64,000 nucleotides of DNA, taken from Halichondria panicea (lineage: Eukaryota; Porifera; Demospongiae; Suberitida; Halichondriidae). Location: positions 4,184,979-4,248,978 of the forward strand of contig NC_087383.1 of assembly GCF_963675165.1 (NCBI RefSeq), read 5' to 3'. The position numbers and the translations under genes were made by a program. Positions 21,638 to 33,096 of this stretch are shown here, in pieces. Numbering within the stretch: position 1 is the first letter of the stretch; the number at the start of each line of letters is the position of its first letter. The notes under the pieces were generated by a model. The model did not search any database and was not told the origin of the DNA. It saw only the letters and a program-made list of their open reading frames with translations.

Positions 21638-22347
21638 TTCAAATCTGTGCCTTGCCGCTAGCTAGCTAGCTCTCTGAAATATTGGGTGTTGTTTTTGATG
21701 ACTTGCAAAGAAAAGTGGGTGTCTAATACTGAGATACACCCACTTTTCTTTGCATTTACCACACCCAAAGGAGGTTGGTCATGATTGTTAATTAATCTTG
21801 TAATTTTCTTTGTAACCTCCAATTCCGTGGAAACTTAGAGAAAGTGAGAGAAAGTAGCTATCCTAGCTAAGCCAAAAGGCTGCAAACGATCACAGCCTTT
21901 TATACTAGTAGAAAATGATGCTAACAATACTCAGTGACACTAGAAAGTGAGTAGCATAGTCATACTCGAAGTAATAAGGCAGAAACTAAGATTAGTCAAG
22001 AAGTTCCAGTTGTTGCTGCACTTTCCTTGTTTTTTTGACTTCTGTTTTAATATAGCAGGTGTAGCAACGATATTTTTAAACTACTACGACTCATAGACTA
22101 ACAGGAGACGTAATACAAGACAGATAAACGCTCAAGAATGCCAAAGCGAGCAGAAGTACAGTTAGCCTCGAGACCAGGCCGATCAAGGGGCCTGGTCTCG
22201 AGGCTAAAGTACAGTAGACACTACTGCTGAGTCAGCACAAACGAAAACGCCTGGAATGTCTAATAAAAGGTCATAAGTGGGCGTATTGGTGATATGTCCG
22301 ACCTCCTTTTTTAGTTGTTTGGACTCAGGCTGCATGCTAGCGGCCTG
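21638..22347. promoter_or_regulatory. Divergent intergenic region of NLR-A and the methyltransferase
   Basis: About 710 bp between two start codons on opposite strands. It contains a perfect 19-bp stem (21704-21722 and 21736-21754, loop 13) and a 44-bp palindromic transposon (22163-22206). No TATA box that I can assign with confidence. Confidence 0.35.
22163..22206. mobile_element. 44-bp palindromic TAGCCTCG element with 9-bp target duplication
   Basis: Two 18-bp arms, TAGCCTCGAGACCAGGCC and its reverse complement, around an 8-nt loop. AAGTACAGT flanks it exactly on both sides (22154-22162 and 22207-22215). Terminal TAGCCTCG..CGAGGCTA and the 9-bp duplication are shared with 31070-32178 and 48079-48137. 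Confidence 0.8.
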
Positions 22348-23164
22348 ATGGATCTACATGCAAGCCACCAATCTGAGAAGTATCAACACTTTAATGCCAA
22401 GACCTACTTGCAGAGAAGATTTATTGCTCCCAATGGCATCATTGATGAGGAGAGAGGAGTGCAGCCATTTTACCTCCAGTGCTACCACCACTTTTACCAA
22501 ACGTTCCATAGCTCTTGGGATCCCACTAAAGCCTAAGGCAAGGCTTCTCGAGCTAGGTGGTGGACCCGTAATTTACCCTCTCATAAGAAGTGCACCGTAT
22601 TTTGCCGACATCACTTTCGCTGACTTTTCCAAACCGAATCTCGAACAGGTGGAGCTCTGGGTAAATAAAGATGCTGAAGCTCATGATTGGACTCCATACT
22701 TTAATTACATTGTGGGATCATTAGAGGGCAAGGTTGGTGAATCACAAAGTCGAGTGACGTCGCTAAGAAGTAAAATCAAGACGATTGTAACATGTGATAT
22801 TCTCAAAGAAGACCCCAACGGAATTCTCGATATTGGTAATCGTTCTGAATGGTTTGATGTCATCTCTTTCAACTTTTGTTGTGAAGTCGTATGCAAAACG
22901 ATTGAGAGCTATCAAGAAACGCTTCTACGACTATGCAAGCTGGTCCGACCCCAAGGATACCTAACTAGCCTGATTTCGCTGGAAGAAAGCTGGTATATGA
23001 ATGGAGAGGAGAAGATGTTTAATTTGGGTCTTACGTTTGAAAATGTGACGAGCTCTTTCAAACAAGCTGGATTTTCAGTCGAGTTTAGTGATGTATTCCC
23101 AATTCCGAATGAAGCTCAAAATATTCTCAATGATTGTAAAGCAATTGCTTTGGAGAAAGACTAA
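22348..23164 (+). CDS. NNMT/PNMT/TEMT-type SAM methyltransferase, one frameshift
   Basis: Transfers a methyl group from SAM to a small amine-type acceptor in this family (nicotinamide N-, phenylethanolamine N- and thioether methyltransferases); the substrate cannot be read here. Start chosen at ATG 22348 (MDLHASHQSEKYQHFNAKTY), which fits the family N-terminus YxxxFxxxxYL. SAM motif I is RLLELGGGPVIYPLI; DFSKPNLEQVELWVNKDAEA and FDVISFNFCCEVVCKTIESY match later family blocks, and the C-terminal SWYMNGEEKMFNLGLTFENV matches the YYMxGxxKFxxL region. The frame moves by one base between 22526 and 22540 (WDPTKA-stop upstream, KPKARLLELG downstream); no intron signal is there. About 271 residues if one base is discounted. 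Either a recent pseudogene or a sequence error. Confidence 0.75.
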
Positions 23165-23217
23165 TAGCAAATGAATGTTTAATCTTCCATCGTAGCTAGT
23201 ACTTTTGTCTACATGTA

Positions 23218-23686
23218 CAGTGGAACCTCCATTAACGACCACCTCCAAAGAGCAACCACACGCTATATAACGGCCAAGAGCTCAGGTCCGGATTGAAACT
23301 ACAATGACTTCAATGTAAAGCAACCTCTCAGGAGCGACCACCTCTCTACTCCGTATAACGAGCAGCTTTCTAGTCCCCAACTAGCTTTAGCAATGGAAAA
23401 TTACCTCCCAGAACGGACAGCCACACCCAGAATTAGCAGAAAATTATTGCTGAGATAGCATTATTTTGTACAATCGTGAAAACCTGGCTGTAGCTTGTCT
23501 CTACAGCCTTTTCAAAGCTTGTATGAGCTAAAGAAGCAGTTAGCAAAGCTCCAAGATTCATTTGCAGCAAGAAATGAGTCATAGAAAATACATAGCTGGC
23601 AATCGAAACCTCCCAAGGAAGACCACCTCTCTATAACGGCCAAAAGGCTGGTCCCCAATGGTGTCCGTTTTATGGAGGTTCCACTG
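23218..23686. mobile_element. Tigger/pogo-like non-autonomous element
   Basis: TA-flanked ends CAGTGGAACCTCC and GGAGGTTCCACTG. Interior repeats of ACGACCACCTC and TATAACGGCCAA. A diverged relative is at 57942-58130. Confidence 0.75.
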
Positions 23687-23765
23687 TACTTCATTTTTTT
23701 GGGCTATACAAAAATGATAATATTATTTTATTTCATTTATATAGAGATACTGTATCTACTTCTAA

Positions 23766-24061
23766 TTAGGCCATGCAAAGTCAATTTGTAGTTTCTCAGG
23801 CTATTGTTCCTAAAATAGGAAGCGGATTGAGGCATTTGTTTATAATAATGATATTCATAGAATTTTAATTGAAACACACCCCTAACTTCCTTAATAAGCG
23901 GAAGTGCATAATTTTTACTAATTAATTTTAGTCATAATTATATTCATGACCAAAAACCATATAAAAATTAATTTATCCTCTTAATTTGAGGTCATATGTG
24001 ATATTTATAATTTCCAAGCGGGAGGGCCTGAGTAACTATGAATTGACTTTGCATGGCCTTA
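23766..24061. mobile_element. MITE with AGGCCATGCAAAGTCAATT ends
   Basis: Left AGGCCATGCAAAGTCAATTT and right AATTGACTTTGCATGGCCT are inverted. A fragment of the left end recurs at 24940-24985. Non-coding. Confidence 0.65.
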
Positions 24062-24249
24062 CAGCACCATGCGAATTGATCAACCATCGCAAAGTTCGCA
24101 AAGAATGTATACAGTACATGTACAATTGTGATATAGCCTCTTGGAAACAGCTACTATAGTAAATCTACTCTACGTTCTTATAGCTAAGCGCCAAACTAGA
24201 ATTATGGTTTTTTTGTGCGCCACTGGAAATCATAATTAGCGCTGTAATT

Positions 24250-24880
24250 AAAAGAAAGACGGAAAGACGGTATGACGGTATGACAAACTCAAGCATGCAC
24301 ATGCAGCTAGATCGAATATATGATACAGCAGTCCACTAAAATAATTATGCCTTTTAGTGTACTGTGTGCCTGCATGCATGAGTAAGGGCCGAATACATTC
24401 AAATTGAAGAACAATACCATTGATCATAGCTAGGATTGAGAACAAGAGTGCATGCACCAATAATGTTTTGCCACTTTTGTCATAAAGGCAACCCACTGCA
24501 TGTATTATATTGGCAGAGTTGAGTGCAAGAACTATAGCTAAGCGGCGGAGTCCGCTCAAGATTGACAAGGGTTTAATTAACAACGATATAGACAATTATA
24601 ACAACTGACAAAACAGAGACATACATGCACCAAAAACAAGAGAGACATGCAGGGTCTCTTTACAGCTATTGTTAACTAAGTAAACAATGTACATGTACGC
24701 AAATAACAACACATAATTACACCATCCAGTTGATCATAAGTAGATCTAGTATAGCAATGTTTTTAAAGCACTTGCACACGTAAGCCTGACATAAGCGAAG
24801 CAATAAATTAGTCGATAACCGAAATACACAGCCCAGCAAAGAAACGGTATTGGTCTTTGAACGCATTCTGCAGATGGCCA
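24250..24880 (-). pseudogene. Decayed C-terminal copy of the beta-helix/multi-span protein
   Basis: The minus strand gives GACAAAAGTGGCAAAACATT then HALLFSILAMINGIVL, and near 24840 CAAAGACCAATACCGTTTCT TTGCTGGGCTG; both match the 26794-30495 gene at residues about 1065-1145. Frames are broken and the order is kept. Confidence 0.75.
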
Positions 24881-25479
24881 GTATCAGTTTTACTATACTG
24901 GACTCATGTTGACTAGAAAGCTAGCTATAATTATTAAGGCCAAACAAAGTCAATTTGTAGTTTCTCAGGCTATTCCTAAAATACCGTATAGCTGGTAATT
25001 TTCGTGGGGCAAAATGTTCGTGGTTTTCGTGGTTGAAGCATATAGATAAACCATAGTCTCGCCATACATAATTATGAACTGGTATAGTGACTATATATAT
25101 AGCCAGGTTTTCACGTCGAGTTCTGGAAATTCGGAACGATGGTATTTCCAAGAAAAAAATGTACTGCAAAAGGGGCGTCGTTTACAATTGTTCATGCACC
25201 ATTGCTAAAAGATGACTGGCTACCAGGCTACATTGTATTACTGTACAGTTGATTGTACAATCAGGCACTCTAAAAGATCAATACTATAATAATATCATAT
25301 AGTATATATATGGCCCGGGAGACTATAATATGATAAACCATACTTAGTCTACCATAATTATACTATAAAAATTAAGCCCCTCGGAAATTTCGCGCTATAT
25401 ACGGTAATTATTAACTGTGCATGTTGTTTTATAATTATAGTCCCAAAGTTTACTCCTGTTAAAACAACTGTCATGGATC

Positions 25480-26030
25480 AGCAAGCTTGTTTGTTTATCG
25501 AATGTTTCTGCTGAAATTGTTTGCTCTTTTGTTTCGCCTTTGGGAAGCTATATTATAATGATGTCATGTAATAATTGTACGGTCTCAGAAACGTACTTTT
25601 TCATTTCACAGTTCCCATGCCACGAGTGTCTCTGATGATACTATAATTATAACTACTGCATGGCACTGACAGTTGGACCTATACACTATATAGATCTATA
25701 TAAAGTAATACAAGTTTATAAGTCTGTTGTCTTCTACAATGGAGACTATATAAGCTTATGGGTTTGAATATGCATTATATAGCTGCCAATTTTCTTCCTG
25801 CATGTTTACGTAGCTGTACCTCCAATGCTTTGACAGTCCACGAACACACTCACTGCATGTGTTTGATTTGCTGAGAATAAATGAACCAGCAGATAACATG
25901 TAAAGTCTATAATTATGGAAAAAATCGAGCGTTCAATTCCATCCAGGGTGCGTTATATGCTGGGCTGTATTTCGCGTATCAACTCAGAGCTTCTCTTATA
26001 TCTTTATATGTTTGCATGCTTTGAATATGC
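25480..26030 (+). pseudogene. Second decayed copy of the same gene, plus strand
   Basis: Patches TTTCGCCTTTGGGAAG, CACGAGTGTCTCTGATGAT, GTCGTCTTCTA-like, GTAGCTGTACCTCCAATGCT and ATTCCATCCAGGGTGCG follow the order of the intact gene (29450-30040). Stops and indels throughout. The rest of 24880-26793 is AT-rich, with MITE pieces near 24983-25030 and 25370-25405 and no gene. Confidence 0.75.
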
Positions 26031-26793
26031 TATACATGTACATGCATGCACCAGCTTGGTATCACCTGCAGAGCTCAATATAATTATTTATTATGGGCTC
26101 CTGCATGGTATCACTGCATGTATAGTATACTGACACGGTCGTCTAGATCAGTTCTACTATATAGACTGTGTATTATATAGTGCAGCAGTCGGTATTAATA
26201 TCCTCTAGGTATTTTGGTAGATCTAATAATTTCCTATAGTGTATGGATTTTGTGTAATTCTATAGATTCCTACACTGCACGGGAAATTTTGCACTATCTT
26301 TTGTTAAGTATATACGTTTGCAGGAAACACAAAATATATTTCTCAGGAAAGGTGCAGATTTTTAAGCCTGCATGCACTGTAGCAGGAAATGTAAGGCATG
26401 TCATTGTGCTTACATCACATGTCAGTATAATTATAGTCAATTTGCTCAGTCATAATTATATAACATCATATTTTTGATTGAAGTAAACATTATACAATCC
26501 CGAGTTTGATACTGTCAAGTGCATAATAATTATAAGGTACGTTTGTGTCTCTACAATCCCTATATATACATGACTGCATGTATGTTTTAGACAAGATTAC
26601 CGTGAAAAGAGAACGAAAACATGAAAATGTTGAATTTGTTATTTATGAAAGCTATATAATCATAATCTAAAGTTGACTCCTGTTACAAAGCTGTATAGTG
26701 GGGAATTATCAGGCCCTTTAGTGTATATATCTATATAACACCTACAGACTAGCTAGTTGTGACAAAATAATTATATAGTAGTATACACAAGCA

Positions 26794-29700
26794 ATGGCTA
26801 GCCTACTTCTTTTTGCCGTCATTTTTAGCCTTTACTTTGGTCCCTCGTTCACCACTAACAAAGACTGGAACTATCTGAATGTTCCTTGCAGTGAAGGAAA
26901 TGTATCCTTTGAAGCATTGAGAACTGTAACTAGCAAGACAGATATACACCTGGATCACTGTACATTTGATCTGAGGTCCCTGCTAAATATTTCAGACATA
27001 AACGACCTTCGTATTATTGGCAGTGGTGATGGCACAGTGATTAACTGTACAAGTGGCAATGCTGGTCTATTGTTCACAAGGATTACTAACCTTCTGTTGG
27101 AGAGTTTGATTATACGCAATTGTGGAGTAAAAGTGCATGGTGATGATGGGTTGCAACTTGCTAGCGTTCAAATCGTGGAAGGTAAAAAAGTAACCATCAT
27201 GAATGTGACTATAGAAAATGGTACAGGAACTGGTTTATCTCTTGTCAACATTAAGGGTGCTGTGATGATTGAGAATTGCATATTTCGCCACAATCTATAT
27301 TATGTAGATCGAATGTATCGTGCTGGGAATACTATATATAATGACTTTACCCAAAGAGGTGGAGGTATGCAAATAATTCTTGGAAGCCAAATTATTAAAA
27401 AACACTGCAATAGTACATATAGCATTCAAGGGTGCCAGTTTTTGTACAATTATGCTTCCAGTGGGGGAGGTCTATTTGTTATGATTTCTCATGCAAATAA
27501 CAATTGTGTTATTATTGAAAATAGTACCTTTACTGAGAATAGATGCCAAAATGGTGGAGGCGGAGTACAGTTTGGCTATGCAGTTCCTCGTCATCGTTTC
27601 TCACAAAAAGTAAAAGCAAACTTAATTATATTCCAAAACTGTATGTTTAAAGGCAATGCAGCTGGGTATGGTGGAGGAGCATCAATATTCTCTTCTTTGC
27701 ATTTGAAAAACATGATTAAGCTGGAAGATTGTTTATGGACTAGAAATACCGCCACTAAACATGGAATGGCCCTTGATATTGCTACTGCTCCTTGGGAGAC
27801 ATATAATAGGGCTGATGATTTTCCTAATCTTACACCTACGTTCAGATGTTGTAGTTTTACAAACCATACTCATTCTGCTTTTCTCAGCAGCCCGAAAAGT
27901 GTTTTCACCGTAACAAGATACCAGGTAACTTTTGAGGGGGAAATACTTTTTGAAAGAAACAATGGTACTGCAATTGAGGCCACATCAGCTGAACTGAATT
28001 TCGCTAAACAATCAAATGTTAAATTTATTAACAATCAAGGAATCGACGGTGGGGCATTGAGATTGAAAGGAGTATCCATGATGATTGTTCAAAAGTATTC
28101 TACGATTTTGTTTTGGAAAAATAGGGCTGTGAAAAGTGGAGGTGCCATATACGTTGATTCTTCTGACAGACTTTCTGAGCCTTTTTGTTTTATTAAGACC
28201 AAAAGCATCAAAAACCAAACTTTCTTCATATTCAAAGATAATACAGCAGGTTTTGAAAATTCTCGACAAAGAGGTGACTCAATATATGCTTCATCTATTT
28301 TGCCCTGTCTTGAAAGATGTTCACATGATTTTCTATATAACGTGTCAGTGCCAGAAGCGTTAGAATGCATGGGTAACTTCGTATTTGAGGCAGTAAGTTC
28401 TAGACGACAGCTTATCTCTGCACCACATCATTTTTCAAGAATTGATTTAGCAAGTGAGCAAGATTCAATGTGTATGTTGTTTATGGTGAATGAAACAATT
28501 TACTCAAACCAGAATTACGTTGTGATGAATGTCGAGGACTGTATTGATATGCACGGATGTTTGAAAGCCATACCTGGCAAAACTACCAAGATACCTCTTA
28601 AACTAGTGGATGAACTTTGTGGAGAAGTTATTTTTCATATATCAGTAGAAGTGTTGAATTCAAACAATGGAAGTATATTTATTGATTCAACACACTCAAT
28701 AATTACCAACAATTTTATCACAATATATGGAAATCCAAATGACTTCGGCACTTTACAGTTTTCTGCTCCTGGAGTATCTTGTGTCAAACTGTCTGTCAAA
28801 TTAGATGATTGCCCCCCTGGTTATATACATGATAATATCAGTAAGAGTTGTGTGTGTTCTTCGGCTACACTATTAAGCTATAATGGAATTGAGAAGTGCA
28901 GCAAAACTAACTTCACAGCATACGTACATCATGGGTATTGGTTGGGATACACCATTAATAAGACTAAGACACGACAGGACCGCTTAGCTTCTGCGATATG
29001 CCCCAAAGGTTTTTGCATCACTACATTTTCCTCAGCTGAACACCCACTAACAAATGTATCTTTGGACGATTTGAGCCCATACATCTGTAACAAAAAAAGA
29101 AAAGGCATTATTTGTGGCAGTTGCAAAAAACATAACTCTGCATATTATCGCTCTTCTTCATTCTCATGCAAACCCAATAATTTGTGCCACCTGGGATGGT
29201 TGTTCTACATTCTGTCTGAGATAATTCCGGTGACTGTTTTGTTCTTTATTGTCATTTACTTCAACTTGTCATTCACATCTGGTGCCTTGAATGGTGTTAT
29301 TTTCTTCATGCAAATAATAGATACATTTAAAATCGATGGTGAAAACTTTATACGATTCCCTGAAGAAGTAAAACAACTGGCACGGATTTACAAACTTGTT
29401 TATCGTGTATTTCTACTCAAATTTGTTGCTCTTGAAGAAACTTCATTTTGCCTTTGGGAAGGTGCTACTGCCCTTGACATGCTAGCGTTTAGGTATGTCA
29501 CTATCATGTACAGTTTGTTTCTAGTAATTGTTACTGTCATCTTCCTAAAGAAATGTACATTCCGACTTCACTGTTATCAGGTATCAAAACAGTTAAAAAA
29601 TGAACAGCTAAACTTGAAGCATTCCATACTTAATGGACTGTCAGCATTTCTGGTGATGAGTTACTCCGAATGCACACGAGTGTCTCTGATGATTCTAACT

Positions 29701-30495
29701 ACTGGAACACTTACCGTTGGGCCTACAACTAAACAAAAGTTTGAGCCTGTCGTCTTCTATAATGGAGAGTATCCCTACATGGGTGAAGAGCATTTGAAGT
29801 ATGCGTTGCCAGCCCTTTTCTTCCTTTTTACGATTGTAGCTGTACCTCCAATGCTTTTGATTGTCTACCCACTGTGTTACAAACTGTTTGCTTTGCTGAG
29901 GATAAATGAATCAAAGTGTGTCCAAATTACATGTAAGGTCATTCCCTTAGAGAAAATCAAGCCGATGTTCGATTCCATTCAGGGTGCATTCAAGGACCAA
30001 TACCGTTTCTTTGCTGGGCTGTATTTCGTTTATCGACTCAGTGCTTCTCTTACCTTTTCGTTCCCGAGTGCTTTGAAAACATATTACACTGCTACTAGTG
30101 CTCAGCTGATATTCATGTTGATGGTACATGCAGTGTGTTGTCCTTACCGACAAAAGTGGCACAACGTTTTGGATGCCCTCTTGTTCTCAATCCTAGCCAT
30201 GATCAATGCAATATCGTTCTTCAATTATGAACGTTATCAATCGGATGTAACGTATTTAGCAGGAGTTCAATGCGTACTAATTTTACTTCCATTGGTATAT
30301 TTGGTCATATACACCACATACAACATTTATGTAAAGATTAAGACTGCCATGGCCTCATGCTCAAAAAGAAACGATACAGAAGACGAAGATGACGATTTAA
30401 ATGGGATTTTAGATATGGTTGATGCAAGAATTATTGAACACTGTCAAGCAGATGTTGGGGAAACAAATGATTACATGTTACTGAAAGCGAAATAG
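26794..30495 (+). CDS. Large surface protein: signal peptide, parallel beta-helix, ~8-9 membrane spans
   Basis: Intronless, 1233 codons. Residues 1-20 are a signal peptide (MASLLLFAVIFSLYFG). Residues about 50-520 show repeated IENCIF/GGGLFV/NSTFTEN turns and many N-x-S/T sites, as in right-handed parallel beta-helix (polymorphic-outer-membrane-protein-like) ectodomains. A Cys-rich part (about 670-795, CPPGYIHDN, CGSCKKHNSAYYRSSSFSCK) leads to hydrophobic spans near 799-818, 825-840, 899-918, 947-968, 1003-1027, 1071-1090, 1100-1115, 1129-1145 and 1159-1178. The C-terminal tail is acidic (DTEDEDDDLNGIL). It is likely a plasma-membrane receptor or adhesion protein; function unknown. Two decayed partial copies lie just upstream, so the family is expanding. 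TATATA-rich DNA precedes the start. Confidence 0.85.
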   Translation: MASLLLFAVIFSLYFGPSFTTNKDWNYLNVPCSEGNVSFEALRTVTSKTDIHLDHCTFDLRSLLNISDINDLRIIGSGDGTVINCTSGNAGLLFTRITNLLLESLIIRNCGVKVHGDDGLQLASVQIVEGKKVTIMNVTIENGTGTGLSLVNIKGAVMIENCIFRHNLYYVDRMYRAGNTIYNDFTQRGGGMQIILGSQIIKKHCNSTYSIQGCQFLYNYASSGGGLFVMISHANNNCVIIENSTFTENRCQNGGGGVQFGYAVPRHRFSQKVKANLIIFQNCMFKGNAAGYGGGASIFSSLHLKNMIKLEDCLWTRNTATKHGMALDIATAPWETYNRADDFPNLTPTFRCCSFTNHTHSAFLSSPKSVFTVTRYQVTFEGEILFERNNGTAIEATSAELNFAKQSNVKFINNQGIDGGALRLKGVSMMIVQKYSTILFWKNRAVKSGGAIYVDSSDRLSEPFCFIKTKSIKNQTFFIFKDNTAGFENSRQRGDSIYASSILPCLERCSHDFLYNVSVPEALECMGNFVFEAVSSRRQLISAPHHFSRIDLASEQDSMCMLFMVNETIYSNQNYVVMNVEDCIDMHGCLKAIPGKTTKIPLKLVDELCGEVIFHISVEVLNSNNGSIFIDSTHSIITNNFITIYGNPNDFGTLQFSAPGVSCVKLSVKLDDCPPGYIHDNISKSCVCSSATLLSYNGIEKCSKTNFTAYVHHGYWLGYTINKTKTRQDRLASAICPKGFCITTFSSAEHPLTNVSLDDLSPYICNKKRKGIICGSCKKHNSAYYRSSSFSCKPNNLCHLGWLFYILSEIIPVTVLFFIVIYFNLSFTSGALNGVIFFMQIIDTFKIDGENFIRFPEEVKQLARIYKLVYRVFLLKFVALEETSFCLWEGATALDMLAFRYVTIMYSLFLVIVTVIFLKKCTFRLHCYQVSKQLKNEQLNLKHSILNGLSAFLVMSYSECTRVSLMILTTGTLTVGPTTKQKFEPVVFYNGEYPYMGEEHLKYALPALFFLFTIVAVPPMLLIVYPLCYKLFALLRINESKCVQITCKVIPLEKIKPMFDSIQGAFKDQYRFFAGLYFVYRLSASLTFSFPSALKTYYTATSAQLIFMLMVHAVCCPYRQKWHNVLDALLFSILAMINAISFFNYERYQSDVTYLAGVQCVLILLPLVYLVIYTTYNIYVKIKTAMASCSKRNDTEDEDDDLNGILDMVDARIIEHCQADVGETNDYMLLKAK

Positions 30496-31069
30496 GAAAG
30501 TGTCAACAATTAATATTCCCAGTAGATTCATAATAATTATTCCCAACGTATAAATTAGACACATACATGCAATGACTACAATCACTATACTTGTGCTTCA
30601 CATGCAGTAAGATTCGTAAAAATAATGTCATCATAATGCACATGTCTCTTCATACAATATTGAATGTTAGCTATACATTTCTAAATCTGCTAGTCTAGTC
30701 TGTTTTAATTATATTCTGTGGCAGTATTGTATTCATAGCACCCCTAGCTAAGCGGAGAATAGAAATGAATAACAGAACTTGGAGAGAAAGTTGCAATAAT
30801 TATATTGAAAACATGACAGATGAGGTACAATTCCTTAAATGCAGCGATAATGTTCCAATTGTGGTACTGGGAAGCACAAAGTAGAAATGTGAATGGAATA
30901 TTCAGTATTCGAATCACGAAGAACAATAAAATTATTAAGAGAATGACTCCATTGACATAGTATATCTATGGGGCGCCGTTTGTGCCAAAAGTGTTATTTT
31001 TTTCCTTTTATATAAACTAGTAACCTATATAGTAACCTGTATATAGTATCATGCTAGTATAGCTATATC
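30496..31069. other. 3' flank of the surface-protein gene
   Basis: AT-rich, no gene. AATAAA occurs near 30925, too far to assign as the polyadenylation signal. Confidence 0.3.
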
Positions 31070-32178
31070 TAGCCTCGATCCCAGGCTGAGTTTTCACTTT
31101 TATAACGGTTAGGCGAACAACTAGGCCTGGTACCAGTTGTCTGCGCATGCGTCAAATTTTCATTGTATATTTGTGGTCGGCAAAAATATTTAATAAATCA
31201 ATAATCGAAATTTGTACACAGAAAATGCACAGAGTGAGTACACAAAAGATGCACATAGGGAGTACACAAAAGATGCACATAGGGAGCTGCTTCACAAAGG
31301 CCTGGGGAGTTGCCAGTTGTGCTGCAGCACAATTACAGTGACCCAGGGCAACTTCAGGATGATTGAATGCCTTCAAATTACGTTTCAAAAAGATTTAGCA
31401 GGCTGCTGGACTTCTCTGATTCTAGGCCCCAACTCGTAACTCAGTTAAATTTTGCTTGAGAAAACGTAGATTCTCTTGATGTCTCTGAGCTACCCAGCAA
31501 CGCTCGTATGAGCAGGTCATACTCCAGTCCTGTGAGTATAGGACAATATTAAAAGAAACCAAAGACGGTTAAACTCTTACCTCAAACTGTCCAGTCTCGT
31601 CCGTTAGTATAGCCAAGAGGAGCACTGTTGGGATAGCTGGATATTAGCCATTGCTCCTGTATCTAAATACGTGTAGATCTATATATATTAAATTTCTCGT
31701 ATTAAACAGGTTATAGTGTCATTGTCGACGAGCTGATGATGGCAGCACTAAGTTCTCTAGCTCACACTCTTCACTTGATTCACCATATTAATGATGAAAC
31801 TATAGTCTACCTACCGGTAGATCTTGCCAAACATGAACAAGACTTGATAGCATAGCCATAGGGCCCACACAAAATATCTGACCTTAACAAGCTTGACAAA
31901 GCTTTATACCTCTTCCCTTGTTGTTCAGTCTTCAGAATAAGCTTCAGAGAAGAGAGAAGCTTCAGCTAAGAGCCATTCCAATCGATTCCAATAATGATAA
32001 AACGGGAACTGACTTCTAGTACACGATAGTACACGAATATAAATGTTACGAAAGTGAACAAGAATATCCATTCGTCAGAATCTGACGAACGACAGACGCA
32101 TGCGCAGACAACTAGTACCAGGCCTAGTTGTTCGCCTAACCGTTATAAAAGCGAAAACTCGGCCTGGGATCGAGGCTA
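31070..32178. mobile_element. 1.1 kb TAGCCTCG element with ~80-bp TIRs and 9-bp target duplication
   Basis: Left arm starts TAGCCTCGATCCCAGGC and runs to the GCGCATGCGTC motif at about 31153; the right arm (32095-32178) is its near-perfect reverse complement. AGCTATATC flanks both ends (31061-31069, 32179-32187). No transposase ORF, so non-autonomous; the 9-bp duplication and long TIRs suggest a Mutator-like class (inference). A left-end fragment lies at 32468, and a compact fold of the same ends at 36697-36765. Confidence 0.85.
31218..31290 (+). repeat. Three ~24-bp tandem repeats
   Basis: Unit GTACACAAAAGATGCACATA plus GGGA, repeated inside the 1.1 kb element. The related copy at 48190-49399 lacks this expansion. 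Confidence 0.7.
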
Positions 32179-33096
32179 AGCTATATCATGCATACTATAT
32201 ATATCATGTACATACTATATAATTATATCATGCATACTATATATATCATGTATCTTGTTGCTGTAGCTAGAGGATGTGTACATGTGTGTGTGTATGCGTG
32301 TGTGGCCGTTTGGATCAGCTGGGAAAGCAAGCATTATATGATTTGGTGAATGTGAATATGAGCCACATGCCATGGTCATGATAATATATTTACAAGAACA
32401 AATAATTATGCCTAAACATGATGAGGAAGACTTGAAATTTCATTTGCAAATAGCAGGGCCATCCTAGCCTCGTTCCCAGGTTGAGTTGTCTCTAAAATAA
32501 CGCTAGGTCGCCAACTACGCCTAGTATTGATTGTATCTGGGCATGCATAGGCCAAAAAACAAAAGCAGAGCAAGAACAACACACTTAACTTGTCACTTGT
32601 CAACAATTAGGGCCAGCCGGAAGTGTTGGTTTTACCAATTAGCTTGTAGTCTATCACAAAGGGCATGCAGTAATTGATAGCAAAGATACTTAATTACCAT
32701 ACCATGTTGAAAACCAGACAAAGACGTTTCTTCCTTCTGACAGGAGCTGAAGAGGCTGGGACTGTTCTGCCATGAGAGTGAGGCGACAATGTATACTTCA
32801 ATCTGAACAATTTAAACTTGCCATATAGGCTATAGCTATAGCTAGATAATCTATGAGAGCGGGGAAAAACGACAGGAAAAAATGTGAAGAATCTCTGCTT
32901 TTGTTTTCCGGTTTTTAACCACGCCCGTACTATGCTGTATTTTTCAACTTTGTTTAAATCGGCCTGGAAACGATATAATTATAGCCATCCCTTTACTGTA
33001 CAATGAGCATATGCTAACCATAACCAGGCTAATACCTATAGTGAGGATTTCTATCTAATAAATTATATATAATATATCTTCTGATCCAGAGTATAC
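32179..33096. other. Region after the 1.1 kb element; possible last TLC exon
   Basis: TATATA-rich repeats 32190-32260. On the minus strand from 32766 a phase-compatible open run (NSPSLFSSCQKEETSLSG) follows an AG; it could be the last exon of the TLC gene but has no family support. Confidence 0.25.
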
